Assembly: GCA_030680415.1 (NCBI GenBank)
Contig: JAUXVE010000063.1
Location: forward strand, 1 to 64,000
From: Rubrivivax sp.
Lineage (GTDB): Bacteria > Pseudomonadota > Gammaproteobacteria > Burkholderiales > Burkholderiaceae_C
Direction of reading: 5' to 3'
Length of the DNA stretch: 64,000 nt
The position numbers and the translations under genes are program-made. Position 1 is the stretch's first letter. Each line of letters begins with the position of its first letter. The notes under the pieces were generated by a model, which saw only the letters and a program-made list of their open reading frames with translations, was not told where the DNA came from and searched no databases. This document shows positions 48,704-60,079 of the stretch, one piece after another.

Positions 48704-50136
48704 TCGATCTCTCCCGCTTCAAGACCACGGGGCAGCAGACCTGCTTTCATGGCCGCCACATCCAGCCGCAGATCTACGCCGGCCTGGACGGCCGCAACTG
48801 GCGGCTGCAGGACTACCTGGCGCGCGGCGGCTACTCGGCGCTGAAGAAGATCCTGGGCGTGGACCAGCCCGAGGGCGAGGCCGGCATGTCCCCCGACCAG
48901 GTCATCGCCGAGGTCAAGCTCAGCGCACTGCGCGGCCGCGGCGGCGCGGGATTCCCCACCGGGCTGAAGTGGAGCTTCATGCCGCGCCAGTACCCGGGGC
49001 CCAAGTACCTGGTCTGCAATTCAGACGAAGGCGAACCCGGCACCTGCAAGGACCGCGACCTGCTGGCCTACAACCCGCACATCGTCATCGAAGGCATGGC
49101 CATCGCCGCCTACGCTATGGGCGTGAAGACGGGCTACAACTACATCCACGGCGAGATCTTCGAGATCTACGAACGCTTCGAGCAGGCGCTGGAAGAGGCG
49201 CGGGCTGCCGGCTGTCTGGGCGAGCGCATCCTGGGCAGCCAATTCAGCTTCGAGTTGCACGCGCACCACGGTTTCGGCGCCTACATCTGCGGCGAGGAAA
49301 CGGCGCTGCTGGAAAGCCTGGAAGGCAAGAAGGGCCAGCCGCGTTTCAAGCCGCCGTTCCCGGCCAGCTTCGGCCTCTACGGCAAGCCGACGACGATCAA
49401 CAACACCGAGACCTTTGCCGCGGTGCCGTGGATCATCAACCACGGCGGCCAGGCCTACCTGGAGTGCGGCAAGCCGAACAACGGCGGCACCAAGATCTTC
49501 AGCGTGGTGGGTGACGTCGAGCGGCCCGGCAACTTCGAGGTCCCGCTCGGCACGCCGTTCGCCACGCTGCTGGAGCTGGCCGGTGGTGTGAAGGGCGGCC
49601 GCGCGCTCAAGGCCGTGATCCCCGGCGGCTCGTCGGCGCCGGTGCTGCCCGCGAAGACGATGATGGACCTGACGATGGACTACGACGCCATCGCCAAGGC
49701 CGGCTCGATGCTTGGTTCGGGCGCCGTCATCGTGATGGACGAGACCCGCTGCATGGTCAGGAGCCTGCTGCGGCTGAGCTACTTCTACCAGCACGAAAGC
49801 TGCGGCCAGTGCACGCCCTGCCGCGAAGGCACGGGCTGGCTGTGGCGGCTGGTCGACCGCATCGAACACGGCAAGGGTCGCGCCGAGGACCTGGACCTGC
49901 TCGATTCGGTGGCCGAAAACATCAAGGGCCGCACCATCTGCGCCTTGGGCGACGCCGCCGCGATGCCGGTGCAGGGCATGCTCAAGCACTTCCGCGACGA
50001 ATTCGCGTACCACGTCGAACACAAGTGCTGCATGGTGGCCGCTCCGGCAACCCTCACCCCGACCCCTCTCCCAGAGGGAGAGGGAGTTGCCCTCACCCCG
50101 ACCCCTCTCCCAGAGGGAGAGGGAGTGAATTCATGA
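48700..50136 (+). CDS. nuoF: NADH-quinone oxidoreductase subunit F with repeat-encoded C-terminal tail
   Basis: [51 protein letters not shown]; tail [29 protein letters not shown]. Confidence 0.97.
   Translation: MIDLSRFKTTGQQTCFHGRHIQPQIYAGLDGRNWRLQDYLARGGYSALKKILGVDQPEGEAGMSPDQVIAEVKLSALRGRGGAGFPTGLKWSFMPRQYPGPKYLVCNSDEGEPGTCKDRDLLAYNPHIVIEGMAIAAYAMGVKTGYNYIHGEIFEIYERFEQALEEARAAGCLGERILGSQFSFELHAHHGFGAYICGEETALLESLEGKKGQPRFKPPFPASFGLYGKPTTINNTETFAAVPWIINHGGQAYLECGKPNNGGTKIFSVVGDVERPGNFEVPLGTPFATLLELAGGVKGGRALKAVIPGGSSAPVLPAKTMMDLTMDYDAIAKAGSMLGSGAVIVMDETRCMVRSLLRLSYFYQHESCGQCTPCREGTGWLWRLVDRIEHGKGRAEDLDLLDSVAENIKGRTICALGDAAAMPVQGMLKHFRDEFAYHVEHKCCMVAAPATLTPTPLPEGEGVALTPTPLPEGEGVNS
50051..50124. 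repeat. Two tandem copies of a 35-bp palindrome-containing repeat inside nuoF 3' end
   Basis: CCCTCACCCCGACCCCTCTCCCAGAGGGAGAGGGA at 50051-50085 and 50090-50124 (39-bp period); each contains CCTCTCCC-AGA-GGGAGAGG. Confidence 0.95.
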
Positions 50137-52466
50137 TCGAAATCGAACTCGACGGCAAGAGGGTCAGCGTCGCGGAGGGCAGCATGGTGATGCATGCCGC
50201 CGACGCAGCGGGCACCTACATCCCGCACTTCTGCTATCACAAGAAACTCAGCATCGCGGCCAACTGCCGCATGTGCCTGGTCGACATCGAGAAGATGCGC
50301 AAGCCGATGCCGGCCTGCGCCACGCCGGTCACCAACGGCATGGTGGTGCGCAGCAAGAGCGACAAGGCCGTCAAGGCGCAGAAGTCGGTGATGGAGTTCC
50401 TGCTCATCAACCACCCGCTGGACTGCCCCATCTGCGACCAGGGCGGCGAATGCCAGCTGCAGGACCTGGCGGTGGGCTACGGCGCCAGCGCCTCGCGCTA
50501 CACGGAAGAGAAGCGCGTCGTCTTCCACAAGGACGTCGGTCCGCTGATCTCGATGGCGGAGATGAGCCGCTGCATCCACTGCACACGCTGCGTGCGCTTC
50601 GGCCAGGAAGTGGCCGGCGTGATGGAGCTCGGCATGATCCACCGCGGCGAGCACAGCGAGATCACCACCCTCGCCGGCCGCACCATCGACAGCGAACTGT
50701 CGGGCAACATGATCGACATCTGCCCGGTGGGGGCGCTGACCAGCAAGCCCTTCCGCTACAGCGCGCGCACCTGGGAGCTGTCGCGCCGCAAGTCGGTCAG
50801 CCCGCACGACAGCGTCGGCGCCAACCTCATCGTGCAGGTCAAGGCCGGCCGCGTGATGCGCGTGGTGCCACTGGAAAGCGAGGACGTCAACGAGTGCTGG
50901 CTCGCCGACCGCGACCGTTTCAGCTACGAGGCCCTGAACAGCGGGTCGCGGCTGACGCAGCCGATGATCAAGCAGGGCGGGGCCTGGCGGGCGGTGGACT
51001 GGAACACTGCACTGGCTTTCGTGGCCGACGGGCTGAAGCGCGTGCAGGCCGAGTTCGGTGCCGCCGAGCCCGGTGCCGGCATCGGTGCCATCGGCCATGC
51101 TTCTTCGACCACCGAAGAGCTGCACCTGCTGGCCCGGCTGGTGCGCGGTCTCGGCAGCGAGAACATCGACCACCGCACGCGACACGCTGACTTCGCCAAC
51201 GCCGCGCCGGCCGGGCACGCGCGCTGGCTGGGCACCTCGATCGCGTCGCTGGCCAAGCTGGACCGCGCCTTCGTCATCGGCTCCTTCCTGCGCAAGGATC
51301 ACCCGCTGCTGGCCCAGCGCCTGCGCCAGGCCGTACGTCATGGCGCCAGGGTGATGAGCCTGCACGCGGTGCACGACGACTGGGCGATGCCGGTGGCCGC
51401 CACGCTGACCGCCGCGCCGGCGTCATGGCTGGCCCAGCTGGCCGACGTGGCCGCCGCGGTGGCCAGGGCGCGTGGCGCGCCTGCACCGCTGCCGGCCAAC
51501 CCCGGCCCTCATGCGCAGGCCGTTGCCGACGCGCTGTTGTCCGGCGAACGCAAGGCCGTCCTGCTGGGCAACGCGGCGGCGCAGCACCCGCACGCTTCGC
51601 GACTGCTGGCGCTGGCCGCCTGGATCGCCGAACACACCGGCGCCAGCTGCGGCTACCTGGGCGAGGCCGGCAACGGCGTCGGCGCGCAACTCGTCGCTGC
51701 CTTGCCCGGCGCCGGCGGCCTGCACGCCGGCCAGATGCTGAGCCGGCCGATGAAGGCACTGCTGCTGCTGAACACCGAGCCTGTGCTCGACAGCGCCGAC
51801 GCCGCCGCGGCGCGCTCGGCACTGGCCGCGTCGGGCCTGGTCGTGGCGCTGACGCCGTTTAAGGACGCGGCGGCCGACGTCGCCGACGTCATGCTGCCGA
51901 TTGCGCCGTTCACCGAAACCGCCGGCACCTACGTCAACGCCGAAGGGCGTGTGCAGACCTTCCACGGCGTCGTCAGGCCGCTGGGCGAAACACGGCCGGC
52001 GTGGAAGGTGCTGCGTGTGCTGGGCAACCTGCTCGGGCTGGCCGGCTTCGACCACCAGTCTGCGGAAGACGTGCGTGCCGAGGCGCTGGGCGATCTTGCC
52101 GCGCTGGCGTCGCGCCTGGACAACCGTGCCGCTGTGCCGACCGCGGCACCCGCCGCCAGCGTGGGCCTGCAGCGCGTTTCCGACGTGCCGATCTACGCCG
52201 TCGACTCGCTGGTGCGCCGCGCCGCTTCGCTGCAGCTCACCGCCGACGCACGCGATCCCGTGGTCGGCGTGCCTTCGGCGCTGTGGCATCAAATGGGCAT
52301 GGTGCCCGGTGGCAGGGTGCTGGTGACACAGGGCCTGGGCGCCGTCGTGCTGCCGGCACGTGAAGACAGCTCGATGGCCGCAGGTGCCGTGCGCATCGCC
52401 GCCGGCCACCCGGCCACCGCGGCGCTGGGTGCGATGTTCGGCGCCGTCGGCGTCGAGAAGGTCTGA
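50133..52466 (+). CDS. nuoG: NADH-quinone oxidoreductase subunit G
   Basis: [54 protein letters not shown]...[16 protein letters not shown]. Confidence 0.97.
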   Translation: MIEIELDGKRVSVAEGSMVMHAADAAGTYIPHFCYHKKLSIAANCRMCLVDIEKMRKPMPACATPVTNGMVVRSKSDKAVKAQKSVMEFLLINHPLDCPICDQGGECQLQDLAVGYGASASRYTEEKRVVFHKDVGPLISMAEMSRCIHCTRCVRFGQEVAGVMELGMIHRGEHSEITTLAGRTIDSELSGNMIDICPVGALTSKPFRYSARTWELSRRKSVSPHDSVGANLIVQVKAGRVMRVVPLESEDVNECWLADRDRFSYEALNSGSRLTQPMIKQGGAWRAVDWNTALAFVADGLKRVQAEFGAAEPGAGIGAIGHASSTTEELHLLARLVRGLGSENIDHRTRHADFANAAPAGHARWLGTSIASLAKLDRAFVIGSFLRKDHPLLAQRLRQAVRHGARVMSLHAVHDDWAMPVAATLTAAPASWLAQLADVAAAVARARGAPAPLPANPGPHAQAVADALLSGERKAVLLGNAAAQHPHASRLLALAAWIAEHTGASCGYLGEAGNGVGAQLVAALPGAGGLHAGQMLSRPMKALLLLNTEPVLDSADAAAARSALAASGLVVALTPFKDAAADVADVMLPIAPFTETAGTYVNAEGRVQTFHGVVRPLGETRPAWKVLRVLGNLLGLAGFDHQSAEDVRAEALGDLAALASRLDNRAAVPTAAPAASVGLQRVSDVPIYAVDSLVRRAASLQLTADARDPVVGVPSALWHQMGMVPGGRVLVTQGLGAVVLPAREDSSMAAGAVRIAAGHPATAALGAMFGAVGVEKV

Positions 52467-52471
52467 GCGCG

Positions 52472-53533
52472 ATGTTCGACGCCCTCCATCAAGCCGCCAA
52501 CGCCGCCCTCGGCCCCACGCTGTGGCTGGTGCTGTGGACCCTGGTGAAGATCGTCGCGGTGGTGCTGCCGCTGATGATCTGTGTCGCCTACCTCACGCTG
52601 TGGGAACGCAAGGGCATCGGCTACACGCAGATCCGGCTCGGCCCCAACCGCGTCGGCCCAGGCGGGTCGCTGCAGCCCATCGCCGATGCGGTGAAGCTGA
52701 TCTTCAAGGAGATCATCCGTCCGACGGCGGCCAGCAAGGGCCTGTTCTTCCTGGGACCGGTGATGACCATCATGCCGGCGCTGGCGGCCTGGGCGGTGGT
52801 GCCCTTCGGCCCCGAGACGGTACTGGCCGACGTCAACGCCGGCCTGCTGTTCCTGATGGCGATCACCTCGCTGGAGGTCTACGGCGTGATCATCGCCGGC
52901 TGGGCCAGCAACTCCAAGTACGCCTTCCTGGGCGCCTTGCGCGCCAGCGCGCAGATGGTCAGCTACGAGATCGCGATGGGCTTCTGCCTGGTCGTCGTGC
53001 TGATGGTCTCGGCGACCATGAACATGACCGAGATCGTCATGCTGCAGGGCCAGGGCCTGTTCGCCGACCGCGGCGTCGGCATCCTGTCCTGGAACTGGCT
53101 GCCACTGCTGCCGATCTTCGTCGTCTTCTTCATCGCCGGCCTGGCGGAAACCAACCGCCACCCCTTCGACGTCGTCGAAGGCGAATCGGAGATCGTCGCC
53201 GGCCACATGATCGAATACTCGGGCATGTCGTTCGCGATGTTCTTCCTGGCCGAATACGCGAACATGATCCTGGTCAGCACGCTGACCGTGCTGCTGTTCC
53301 TGGGCGGCTGGCTGCCGCCGCTGGGCTTGCTCGACTTCATCCCCGGCTGGATCTGGCTCGCCATCAAGGTCTTCGTGGTGGTCACGATGTTCCTGTGGGT
53401 GCGCGCCACCTTCCCGCGTTTCCGCTACGACCAGATCATGCGACTGGGCTGGAAGATCTTCATCCCGGTGACGCTGGTCTGGCTGGTCGTCGTCGGCCTG
53501 TGGATCCAGTCCCCGTTCAACATCTGGACGTGA
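52472..53533 (+). CDS. nuoH: NADH-quinone oxidoreductase subunit H
   Basis: [37 protein letters not shown]...[23 protein letters not shown]. Confidence 0.98.
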   Translation: MFDALHQAANAALGPTLWLVLWTLVKIVAVVLPLMICVAYLTLWERKGIGYTQIRLGPNRVGPGGSLQPIADAVKLIFKEIIRPTAASKGLFFLGPVMTIMPALAAWAVVPFGPETVLADVNAGLLFLMAITSLEVYGVIIAGWASNSKYAFLGALRASAQMVSYEIAMGFCLVVVLMVSATMNMTEIVMLQGQGLFADRGVGILSWNWLPLLPIFVVFFIAGLAETNRHPFDVVEGESEIVAGHMIEYSGMSFAMFFLAEYANMILVSTLTVLLFLGGWLPPLGLLDFIPGWIWLAIKVFVVVTMFLWVRATFPRFRYDQIMRLGWKIFIPVTLVWLVVVGLWIQSPFNIWT

Positions 53534-53540
53534 GGTGACG

Positions 53541-54038
53541 ATGTCCACCTTCACCGCCATCAAGGATGTCTTCTCCAGCATGCTGCTGGTCGAACTGTTC
53601 AAGGGCATGAGGCTCACGGGCCGCTACTTCCTGGCCAAGAACATCACGATCCAGTTCCCGGAAGAGAAGACGCCGCTGTCGCCGCGCTTCCGCGGCCTGC
53701 ACGCGCTGCGCCGTTACGAGAACGGCGAAGAGCGCTGCATCGCCTGCAAGCTCTGCGAGGCGGTGTGCCCGGCGCTGGCCATCACCATCGAAAGCGAAGT
53801 GCGTGCCGACGGCAGCCGCCGCACCACGCGCTACGACATCGACCTCACGAAGTGCATCTTCTGCGGCTTCTGCGAGGAAAGCTGCCCGGTCGATTCGATC
53901 GTCGAGACGCACCACTTCGAATACCACGGCGAAAAGCGCGGCGACCTCTACTTCACCAAGGACATGCTGCTGGCGGTGGGTGACCGCTACGAGGCCGAGA
54001 TCGCCGCCAACCGCGCGGCCGACGCGAAGTACCGTTGA
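53541..54038 (+). CDS. nuoI: NADH-quinone oxidoreductase subunit I
   Basis: Two 4Fe-4S motifs: [12 protein letters not shown] and [12 protein letters not shown]. Confidence 0.98.
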   Translation: MSTFTAIKDVFSSMLLVELFKGMRLTGRYFLAKNITIQFPEEKTPLSPRFRGLHALRRYENGEERCIACKLCEAVCPALAITIESEVRADGSRRTTRYDIDLTKCIFCGFCEESCPVDSIVETHHFEYHGEKRGDLYFTKDMLLAVGDRYEAEIAANRAADAKYR

Positions 54039-54069
54039 CCGGCCTGCCGCCCCTGCGCGCCCACGACAC

Positions 54070-54696
54070 ATGACCACGATCACCGCTCTGTTCTACGTCT
54101 TCTCGACGGTGCTGCTGTTTGCCGCCTTCCGCGTCATCACGGCGCGCAGCACGGTGCACGCGGTGCTGTTCCTGGTGCTCGCGTTCTTCAGCGCCTCGTG
54201 CCTTTGGATGATGCTGCGCGCCGAGTTCCTGGCCATCACGCTGGTGCTGGTGTACGTGGGCGCGGTGATGGTGCTGTTCCTGTTCGTCGTCATGATGCTC
54301 GACATCAATGCCGACAGCTTCCGCGAGGGCTTCTGGAAGCACCTGCCGCTGGCCGGCCTGGTGGGCGCGGTGATCGCGCTGGAGATGGCGCTGGTGCTGA
54401 TGCGCGGCTTCCAGCTCGAGGCTCCGGCAGCCAGCGCGCGTGCGCTGGAGATGGGCAACACCAGGCTGCTGGGCATCGAGATCTACACCCAGTACCTCTA
54501 CCCGCTGCAACTGGCGGCGGTGCTGCTGCTGGTGGCCATCATCGCGGCCATCGCGCTGACGCTGCGCGGGCGCAAGGACAGCCGGCACATGGATCCGTCG
54601 CAGCAGGTGCGAGTGAAGCGCGCCGATCGCGTGCGCCTGGTGAAGATGGACGCGGTGGTTGAAACACCATCGAAGCAGGAAGGCCCCGCGCCATGA
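54070..54696 (+). CDS. nuoJ: NADH-quinone oxidoreductase subunit J
   Basis: [54 protein letters not shown]. Confidence 0.96.
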   Translation: MTTITALFYVFSTVLLFAAFRVITARSTVHAVLFLVLAFFSASCLWMMLRAEFLAITLVLVYVGAVMVLFLFVVMMLDINADSFREGFWKHLPLAGLVGAVIALEMALVLMRGFQLEAPAASARALEMGNTRLLGIEIYTQYLYPLQLAAVLLLVAIIAAIALTLRGRKDSRHMDPSQQVRVKRADRVRLVKMDAVVETPSKQEGPAP

Positions 54697-55022
54697 GCCT
54701 CGGCCCCATCACGCTCGGCCACTACCTGTCGCTGGGCGGCATCCTGTTCGCCTTGTCGGTGATCGGCATCTTCCTGAACCGCCGCAACCTGATCGTGCTG
54801 CTGATGGCCATCGAGCTGATGCTGCTGGCCGTCAACCTGAACTTCGTCGCCTTCTCGCACTACCTGCCGCTGGAGGCCGACCGCATGGCCGGCCAGGTGT
54901 TCGTGTTCTTCATCCTCACCGTGGCCGCGGCCGAGTCGGCGATCGGCCTGGCGATCCTGGTCGTGCTGTTCCGCAGCCGGGCATCGATCAAGGTCGATGA
55001 ACTCGACGAGTTGAAAGGCTAG
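54693..55022 (+). CDS. nuoK: NADH-quinone oxidoreductase subunit K
   Basis: [30 protein letters not shown]...[17 protein letters not shown]. Confidence 0.97.
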   Translation: MSLGPITLGHYLSLGGILFALSVIGIFLNRRNLIVLLMAIELMLLAVNLNFVAFSHYLPLEADRMAGQVFVFFILTVAAAESAIGLAILVVLFRSRASIKVDELDELKG

Positions 55023-55029
55023 CCCGGTC

Positions 55030-57051
55030 ATGGCCACCACGATCTCACTCGGGCTGCTGCTCACCGTGCCGCTGGCACCGCTGGCCGGCGCGCTCATCGC
55101 CGGGCTGGCCGGGCGCTGGGTCGGCCGCCGCGGCGCGCACTTCTTCACCATCCTGGGCGTGTTCATCGCCTTCGTCTGCTCTGCCATGGTGCTGTCGCAG
55201 GTGGCGGGGGGCGCGCGCTTCAACGGCACCGTCTACGAATGGATGGTGCTGGGCAAGCTGGTGATGGAGGTCGGCTTCCTCGTCGACGGCCTGACCGCGA
55301 TGATGATGGTGGTGGTGACCTTCGTCTCGCTGATGGTGCACGTCTACACCATCGGCTACATGGACGGCGACCCCGGCTACCAGCGCTTCTTCTCGTACAT
55401 CTCGCTATTCACCTTCAGCATGCTGATGCTGGTGATGAGCAACAACTTCCTGCAGCTGTTCTTCGGCTGGGAAGCGGTGGGGCTGGTGAGCTACCTGCTG
55501 ATCGGCTTCTGGTTCAGGAAGCCGACCGCGATCGCCGCCAACATGAAGGCCTTCATCGTCAACCGGGTCGGCGACTTCGGCTTCATCCTCGGCATCAGCC
55601 TCGTCGTCGCCTACGGCGGCACGCTGAACTACGCCGAGGCCTTCGCCAAGGCGCCCGAGCTGGCCAAGCTGACCTTCCCGGGCACCGACTGGATGCTGAT
55701 CACGGTGGCCTGCATCTGCCTGTTCATCGGCGCCATGGGCAAGAGCGCGCAGTTCCCGCTGCACGTCTGGCTGCCCGATTCGATGGAGGGCCCCACACCC
55801 ATCTCGGCGCTGATCCACGCCGCCACCATGGTCACTGCCGGCATCTTCATGGTGGCGCGCATGTCGCCGCTGTTCGAACTCTCGGACACCGCGCTCAACT
55901 TCGTCATGATCATCGGCGCCATCACCGCCCTTTTCATGGGCTTGCTGGGCATCATCCAGAACGACATCAAGCGCGTGGTGGCCTATTCCACGCTGAGTCA
56001 GCTCGGCTACATGACGGTGGCGCTGGGCGCCAGCGCGTATTCGGTGGCCGTGTTCCACCTCATGACGCACGCCTTCTTCAAGGCGCTGCTGTTCCTGGCA
56101 GCCGGCAGCGTGATCATCGGCATGCACCACGACCAGGACATCCGCAACATGGGCGGTCTGCGCAAGCACATGCCGATCACCTGGATCACGGCGCTGCTGG
56201 GCAGCCTGGCACTCATCGGCACGCCGCTGTTCGCGGGCTTCTACAGCAAGGACAGCATCATCCTGGCGGTCGAGGCGTCGAACCTGCCGGGCACGCCGTT
56301 CGCCGTCTTCGCGGTGGTGGCCGGCGTCTTCGTGACAGCCTTCTATTCCTTCCGCATGTTCTTCCTGGTCTTCCATGGCGAGGAACGTTTCCACCACAAG
56401 CCGCACCCGCCGCAAGACGCGCATGCGCACGACGACAACGGCGACGATCACGACGCCACGCCGCACGAGTCCCCCTGGGTCGTCACCGCGCCGCTGATCC
56501 TGCTCGCCGTGCCTTCGGTGCTGATCGGGTTCCTCGCCATCCAGCCGATGCTGTTCGGCGAATTCATGAAGGACTCGATCTTCGTCGACACGGTCAGGCA
56601 TCCGGCGATGAAGGAACTCGCCGCGCAGTTCCACGGCGCCGCGGCGATGGCGCTGCACGGACTGCAGACGCTGCCGTTCTGGCTGGCGCTGGCGGGCGTG
56701 GTCACGGCCTGGTGGTTCTATCTCAAGCAGCCGGCGATTCCGGCCGCCATCGCGCGCACCTTCAGCCCCGTGGTGCGCGTGCTCGAGAACAAGTACTACC
56801 TCGACTGGTTCAACGAACACGTGCTGGCCGCCGGTGCGCGGCTCGTCGGCACCGGCCTGTGGAAGGGTGGCGACGTGGCGATGATCGACGGCGCCATCAA
56901 CGGCAGCGCCAACGCCGTGGGCGGGCTGGCCGGCGTGCTGCGCCAGTTCCAGAGCGGCCGCCTGTACCAGTACGCGCTGGTCATGCTGCTGGGCATCTTC
57001 GGCCTGCTGACCTGGCGGCTGTGGCCCTACTTCAGCGGCCTCATGCGCTGA
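55030..57051 (+). CDS. nuoL: NADH-quinone oxidoreductase subunit L
   Basis: FFGWEAVGLVSYLLIGFWF, LPDSMEGPTPISALIHAATMVTAGIFMVARMSPLFE. Confidence 0.98.
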   Translation: MATTISLGLLLTVPLAPLAGALIAGLAGRWVGRRGAHFFTILGVFIAFVCSAMVLSQVAGGARFNGTVYEWMVLGKLVMEVGFLVDGLTAMMMVVVTFVSLMVHVYTIGYMDGDPGYQRFFSYISLFTFSMLMLVMSNNFLQLFFGWEAVGLVSYLLIGFWFRKPTAIAANMKAFIVNRVGDFGFILGISLVVAYGGTLNYAEAFAKAPELAKLTFPGTDWMLITVACICLFIGAMGKSAQFPLHVWLPDSMEGPTPISALIHAATMVTAGIFMVARMSPLFELSDTALNFVMIIGAITALFMGLLGIIQNDIKRVVAYSTLSQLGYMTVALGASAYSVAVFHLMTHAFFKALLFLAAGSVIIGMHHDQDIRNMGGLRKHMPITWITALLGSLALIGTPLFAGFYSKDSIILAVEASNLPGTPFAVFAVVAGVFVTAFYSFRMFFLVFHGEERFHHKPHPPQDAHAHDDNGDDHDATPHESPWVVTAPLILLAVPSVLIGFLAIQPMLFGEFMKDSIFVDTVRHPAMKELAAQFHGAAAMALHGLQTLPFWLALAGVVTAWWFYLKQPAIPAAIARTFSPVVRVLENKYYLDWFNEHVLAAGARLVGTGLWKGGDVAMIDGAINGSANAVGGLAGVLRQFQSGRLYQYALVMLLGIFGLLTWRLWPYFSGLMR

Positions 57052-57092
57052 GGGCGGGCGCCGAACATGCAAGAAGAACAAGAGGGAACACG

Positions 57093-58568
57093 ATGGGTCT
57101 GCTGAGCGTCGCGATCTGGCTGCCGATCGCCTTCGGCGTGCTGCTGCTCGCCGTCGGCCGCGACGACCACGCCGCTCCGGTGCGCGCCATCGCCTTGATC
57201 GGCGCGCTGGCGTCGCTGCTCGCCACCTTGCCCCTGGTCACCGGTTTCGACCGCGGCACCGCCAACATGCAGTTCGTCGAGAAGCTGCCGTGGATCGAGC
57301 GCTTCAACCTGCACTACCACCTCGGTGTCGACGGCCTGTCGCTGTGGTTCGTGCCGCTCACCGCCTTCATCACCGTGATCGTGGTCATCGCCGCCTGGGC
57401 AGTGGTGACCGATCGTGTGGCGCAGTACATGGGCGCCTTCCTGATCCTGTCGGGGCTGATGATCGGCGTCTTCTGTGCCCTCGACGGCATGCTGTTCTAC
57501 GTCTTCTTCGAGGCCACGCTGCTGCCGATGTACATCATCATCGGCGTCTGGGGCGGGCCCAAGCGCGTCTACGCCGCGTTCAAATTCTTCCTTTACACGC
57601 TGCTGGGCTCGCTGCTGATGCTGGTGGCGCTGGTCTACCTGTACTTCAAGAGCGGCGGCAGCTTCGACATCCTGACCTGGCACAAGCTGCCGCTGCCGAT
57701 GAACGCGCAGACGCTGCTGTTCTTCGCCTTCTTCGCCGCCTTCTCGGTCAAGGTGCCGATGTGGCCGGTGCACACCTGGCTGCCCGACGCGCACGTCGAG
57801 GCGCCCACCGGCGGCTCGGTGGTGCTGGCGGCCATCATGCTCAAGCTGGGCGCCTACGGCTTCCTGCGCTTCTCGATGCCGATCACGCCCGACGCCGCGC
57901 GTGAATACGACTGGGTCATCATCGGCCTGAGCCTGACCGCGGTGCTCTACATCGGCCTCGTGGCGCTGGTGCAGCGCGACATGAAGAAGCTGGTGGCCTA
58001 CAGCTCGATCGTGCACATGGGCTTCGTGACGCTGGGCTTCTTCATCTTCAACCCGCTCGGCGTGGCCGGCGGCATCGTGCAGATGATCAGCCACGGCTTC
58101 GTCTCGGGCGCCATGTTCCTGTGCATCGGCGTGCTCTACGACCGCGTGCACAGCCGCGAGATCGCGTCGTATGGCGGCGTGGCCAACACGATGCCGCGCT
58201 TCGCCGCCTTCGCGGTGCTGTTCGCGATGGCCAACGCCGGTCTGCCGGGCACCGCCGGTTTCGTCGGCGAATGGATGGTCATCCTGGGCGCCGTGCAATA
58301 CAACTTCTGGATCGCCGCGCTGGCGGCCACGACGCTGGTCTTCGGTGCCGCGTACACGCTGTGGATGGTCAAGCGGGTGTACTTCGGCGCTGTCGCCAAC
58401 GACGATGTGCGGCAGCTCTCCGACATCAACGGGCGCGAGTTCCTGATGCTGTCGCTGCTGGCCGTGGCCGTACTGGCCATGGGCCTGTATCCCAAGCCCT
58501 TCACCGACGTCATGAACGTCTCGGTGACCGAGTTGCTGCGGCACGTGGCCGTGCCCAAGCTGAACTGA
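57093..58568 (+). CDS. nuoM: NADH-quinone oxidoreductase subunit M
   Basis: VDGLSLWFVPLTAFITVIVV...WPVHTWLPDAHVEAPTGGSVVLAAIMLKLGAYGFLRF. Confidence 0.98.
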   Translation: MGLLSVAIWLPIAFGVLLLAVGRDDHAAPVRAIALIGALASLLATLPLVTGFDRGTANMQFVEKLPWIERFNLHYHLGVDGLSLWFVPLTAFITVIVVIAAWAVVTDRVAQYMGAFLILSGLMIGVFCALDGMLFYVFFEATLLPMYIIIGVWGGPKRVYAAFKFFLYTLLGSLLMLVALVYLYFKSGGSFDILTWHKLPLPMNAQTLLFFAFFAAFSVKVPMWPVHTWLPDAHVEAPTGGSVVLAAIMLKLGAYGFLRFSMPITPDAAREYDWVIIGLSLTAVLYIGLVALVQRDMKKLVAYSSIVHMGFVTLGFFIFNPLGVAGGIVQMISHGFVSGAMFLCIGVLYDRVHSREIASYGGVANTMPRFAAFAVLFAMANAGLPGTAGFVGEWMVILGAVQYNFWIAALAATTLVFGAAYTLWMVKRVYFGAVANDDVRQLSDINGREFLMLSLLAVAVLAMGLYPKPFTDVMNVSVTELLRHVAVPKLN

Positions 58569-58592
58569 CGGCCACCCGCGAAGAACAAGATC

Positions 58593-60074
58593 ATGACTGC
58601 TATGAACTGGCCCGTCGTCGTCCCCGAGATCTGGCTGCTGGCCATGGCCTGCGTGGTGCTGCTGGCCGACCTCTTCATCACCGACGCCGAGCGCCGGGCG
58701 ACCTTCTGGCTGACGCAGTTCACGGTGGCCGTGTTCGCCGCCCTGCACCTCGCCTACTACAACGCCGGGGCCACGGCCTACGGCATGAAGGGCCTCGTCG
58801 TCGTCGACCCGATGGGCCACCTGCTGGCCTTCTTCGCCGCACTGGCGGTGCTGGTGACGCTGGCGTACGCGCGCCCGACGCTGGCCGCGCGCGACATGGC
58901 CAAGGGCGAGTTCTACACGCTGACGCTGTTCGTGCTGCTGGGCATCTCGGTGATGTGCTCGGCCAACCACTTCCTCGTCGTCTACCTCGGCCTGGAGCTG
59001 ATGAGCCTGTCGCTGTACGCGCTGACGGCGCTGCGCCGCGACCACGCCGTGGCCACCGAGGCGGCGATGAAGTACTTCGTGCTCGGCGCGCTGGCCAGCG
59101 GCTTCCTGCTCTACGGGCTGAGCATGATGTACGGCGCCACCGGCTCGCTGGAGATCCCGCGCGTCTTCGAGCAGATCGCCACCGGCCGCATCAACAACGA
59201 GGTGCTGGTGTTCGGCCTCGTCTTCGTCGTCGCCGGGCTGGCCTTCAAGCTCGGCGCGGCGCCGTTCCACATGTGGGTGCCCGACGTCTACCAGGGCGCG
59301 CCCACCGCGGTGACGCTGCTCATCGGCGGCGCACCCAAGTTCGCGGCCTTCGCGATCACGATCCGCCTGCTCGTCGAGGGCATGCTGGGCCTGGCGGTGG
59401 ACTGGCAGCAGATGTTCATGGTGCTCGCCGTGGCCTCGCTGGCGGTGGGCAACATCGCGGCCATCGCGCAGCGCAACCTCAAGCGCATGCTGGCCTACAG
59501 CACCATCGCGCAGATGGGCTTCGTCGTGCTGGGGCTGAGCGCCGGGGTCGTCAGCGGCAACACGCTGTCGGCGGCCAACGCCTACAGCTCGGCGATGTTC
59601 TACATGGTGAGCTACGTGTTCACGACGCTGGGCACCTTCGGGCTCGTCATGGTCTTGTCGCGCCAGGGCTTCGAAAGCGAGGAGATCGACGACCTCGCCG
59701 GCCTGTCGCGCCGCAGCCCGTGGGTCGCCGGCGTGATGACCGTCTTCATGTTCTCGCTCGCCGGCGTGCCGCCGATGCTGGGCTTCTTCGCCAAGCTGTC
59801 GGTGATCCAGGCCCTGGTCAGCACCAACGTCACGCTGTACATCGTGCTGGCCGTGGTGGCGGTGCTGTTCTCGCTCGTCGGCGCCTTCTACTACCTGCGC
59901 GTGGTCAAGGTGATGTGGTTCGACGAGCCGGTGCAGACCGCCGCCGTGCAGCGCTCGCAAGGCGTGGCCGCGCTGCTGGCTGCCAACGGGCTGGCGGTGC
60001 TGATCCTGGGGCCATTCTCCGGCGGGCTGATGGCGATGTGCCGCGACGCCATCGTCAGGACGCTGGCGACCTGA
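58593..60074 (+). CDS. nuoN: NADH-quinone oxidoreductase subunit N
   Basis: VYLGLELMSLSLYALTALRR...AAMKYFVLGALASGFLLYGLSMMYG; start may be 58602. Confidence 0.97.
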   Translation: MTAMNWPVVVPEIWLLAMACVVLLADLFITDAERRATFWLTQFTVAVFAALHLAYYNAGATAYGMKGLVVVDPMGHLLAFFAALAVLVTLAYARPTLAARDMAKGEFYTLTLFVLLGISVMCSANHFLVVYLGLELMSLSLYALTALRRDHAVATEAAMKYFVLGALASGFLLYGLSMMYGATGSLEIPRVFEQIATGRINNEVLVFGLVFVVAGLAFKLGAAPFHMWVPDVYQGAPTAVTLLIGGAPKFAAFAITIRLLVEGMLGLAVDWQQMFMVLAVASLAVGNIAAIAQRNLKRMLAYSTIAQMGFVVLGLSAGVVSGNTLSAANAYSSAMFYMVSYVFTTLGTFGLVMVLSRQGFESEEIDDLAGLSRRSPWVAGVMTVFMFSLAGVPPMLGFFAKLSVIQALVSTNVTLYIVLAVVAVLFSLVGAFYYLRVVKVMWFDEPVQTAAVQRSQGVAALLAANGLAVLILGPFSGGLMAMCRDAIVRTLAT

Positions 60075-60079
60075 ACCCC

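Noticed and set aside
50051-50124. Possible CRISPR-like direct repeats in nuoF
   Set aside because: Only two copies, 4-nt gap, in-frame coding and palindromic; no cas genes
55239-58568. 1109-aa plus-strand ORF spanning nuoL and nuoM
   Set aside because: Only the C-terminal part from 57093 is real (NuoM); the upstream part is an off-frame reading of nuoL
57027-59960. 977-aa minus-strand ORF opposite nuoM/nuoN
   Set aside because: His/Gln/Arg-rich antisense shadow of nuoM and nuoN with no domain signal
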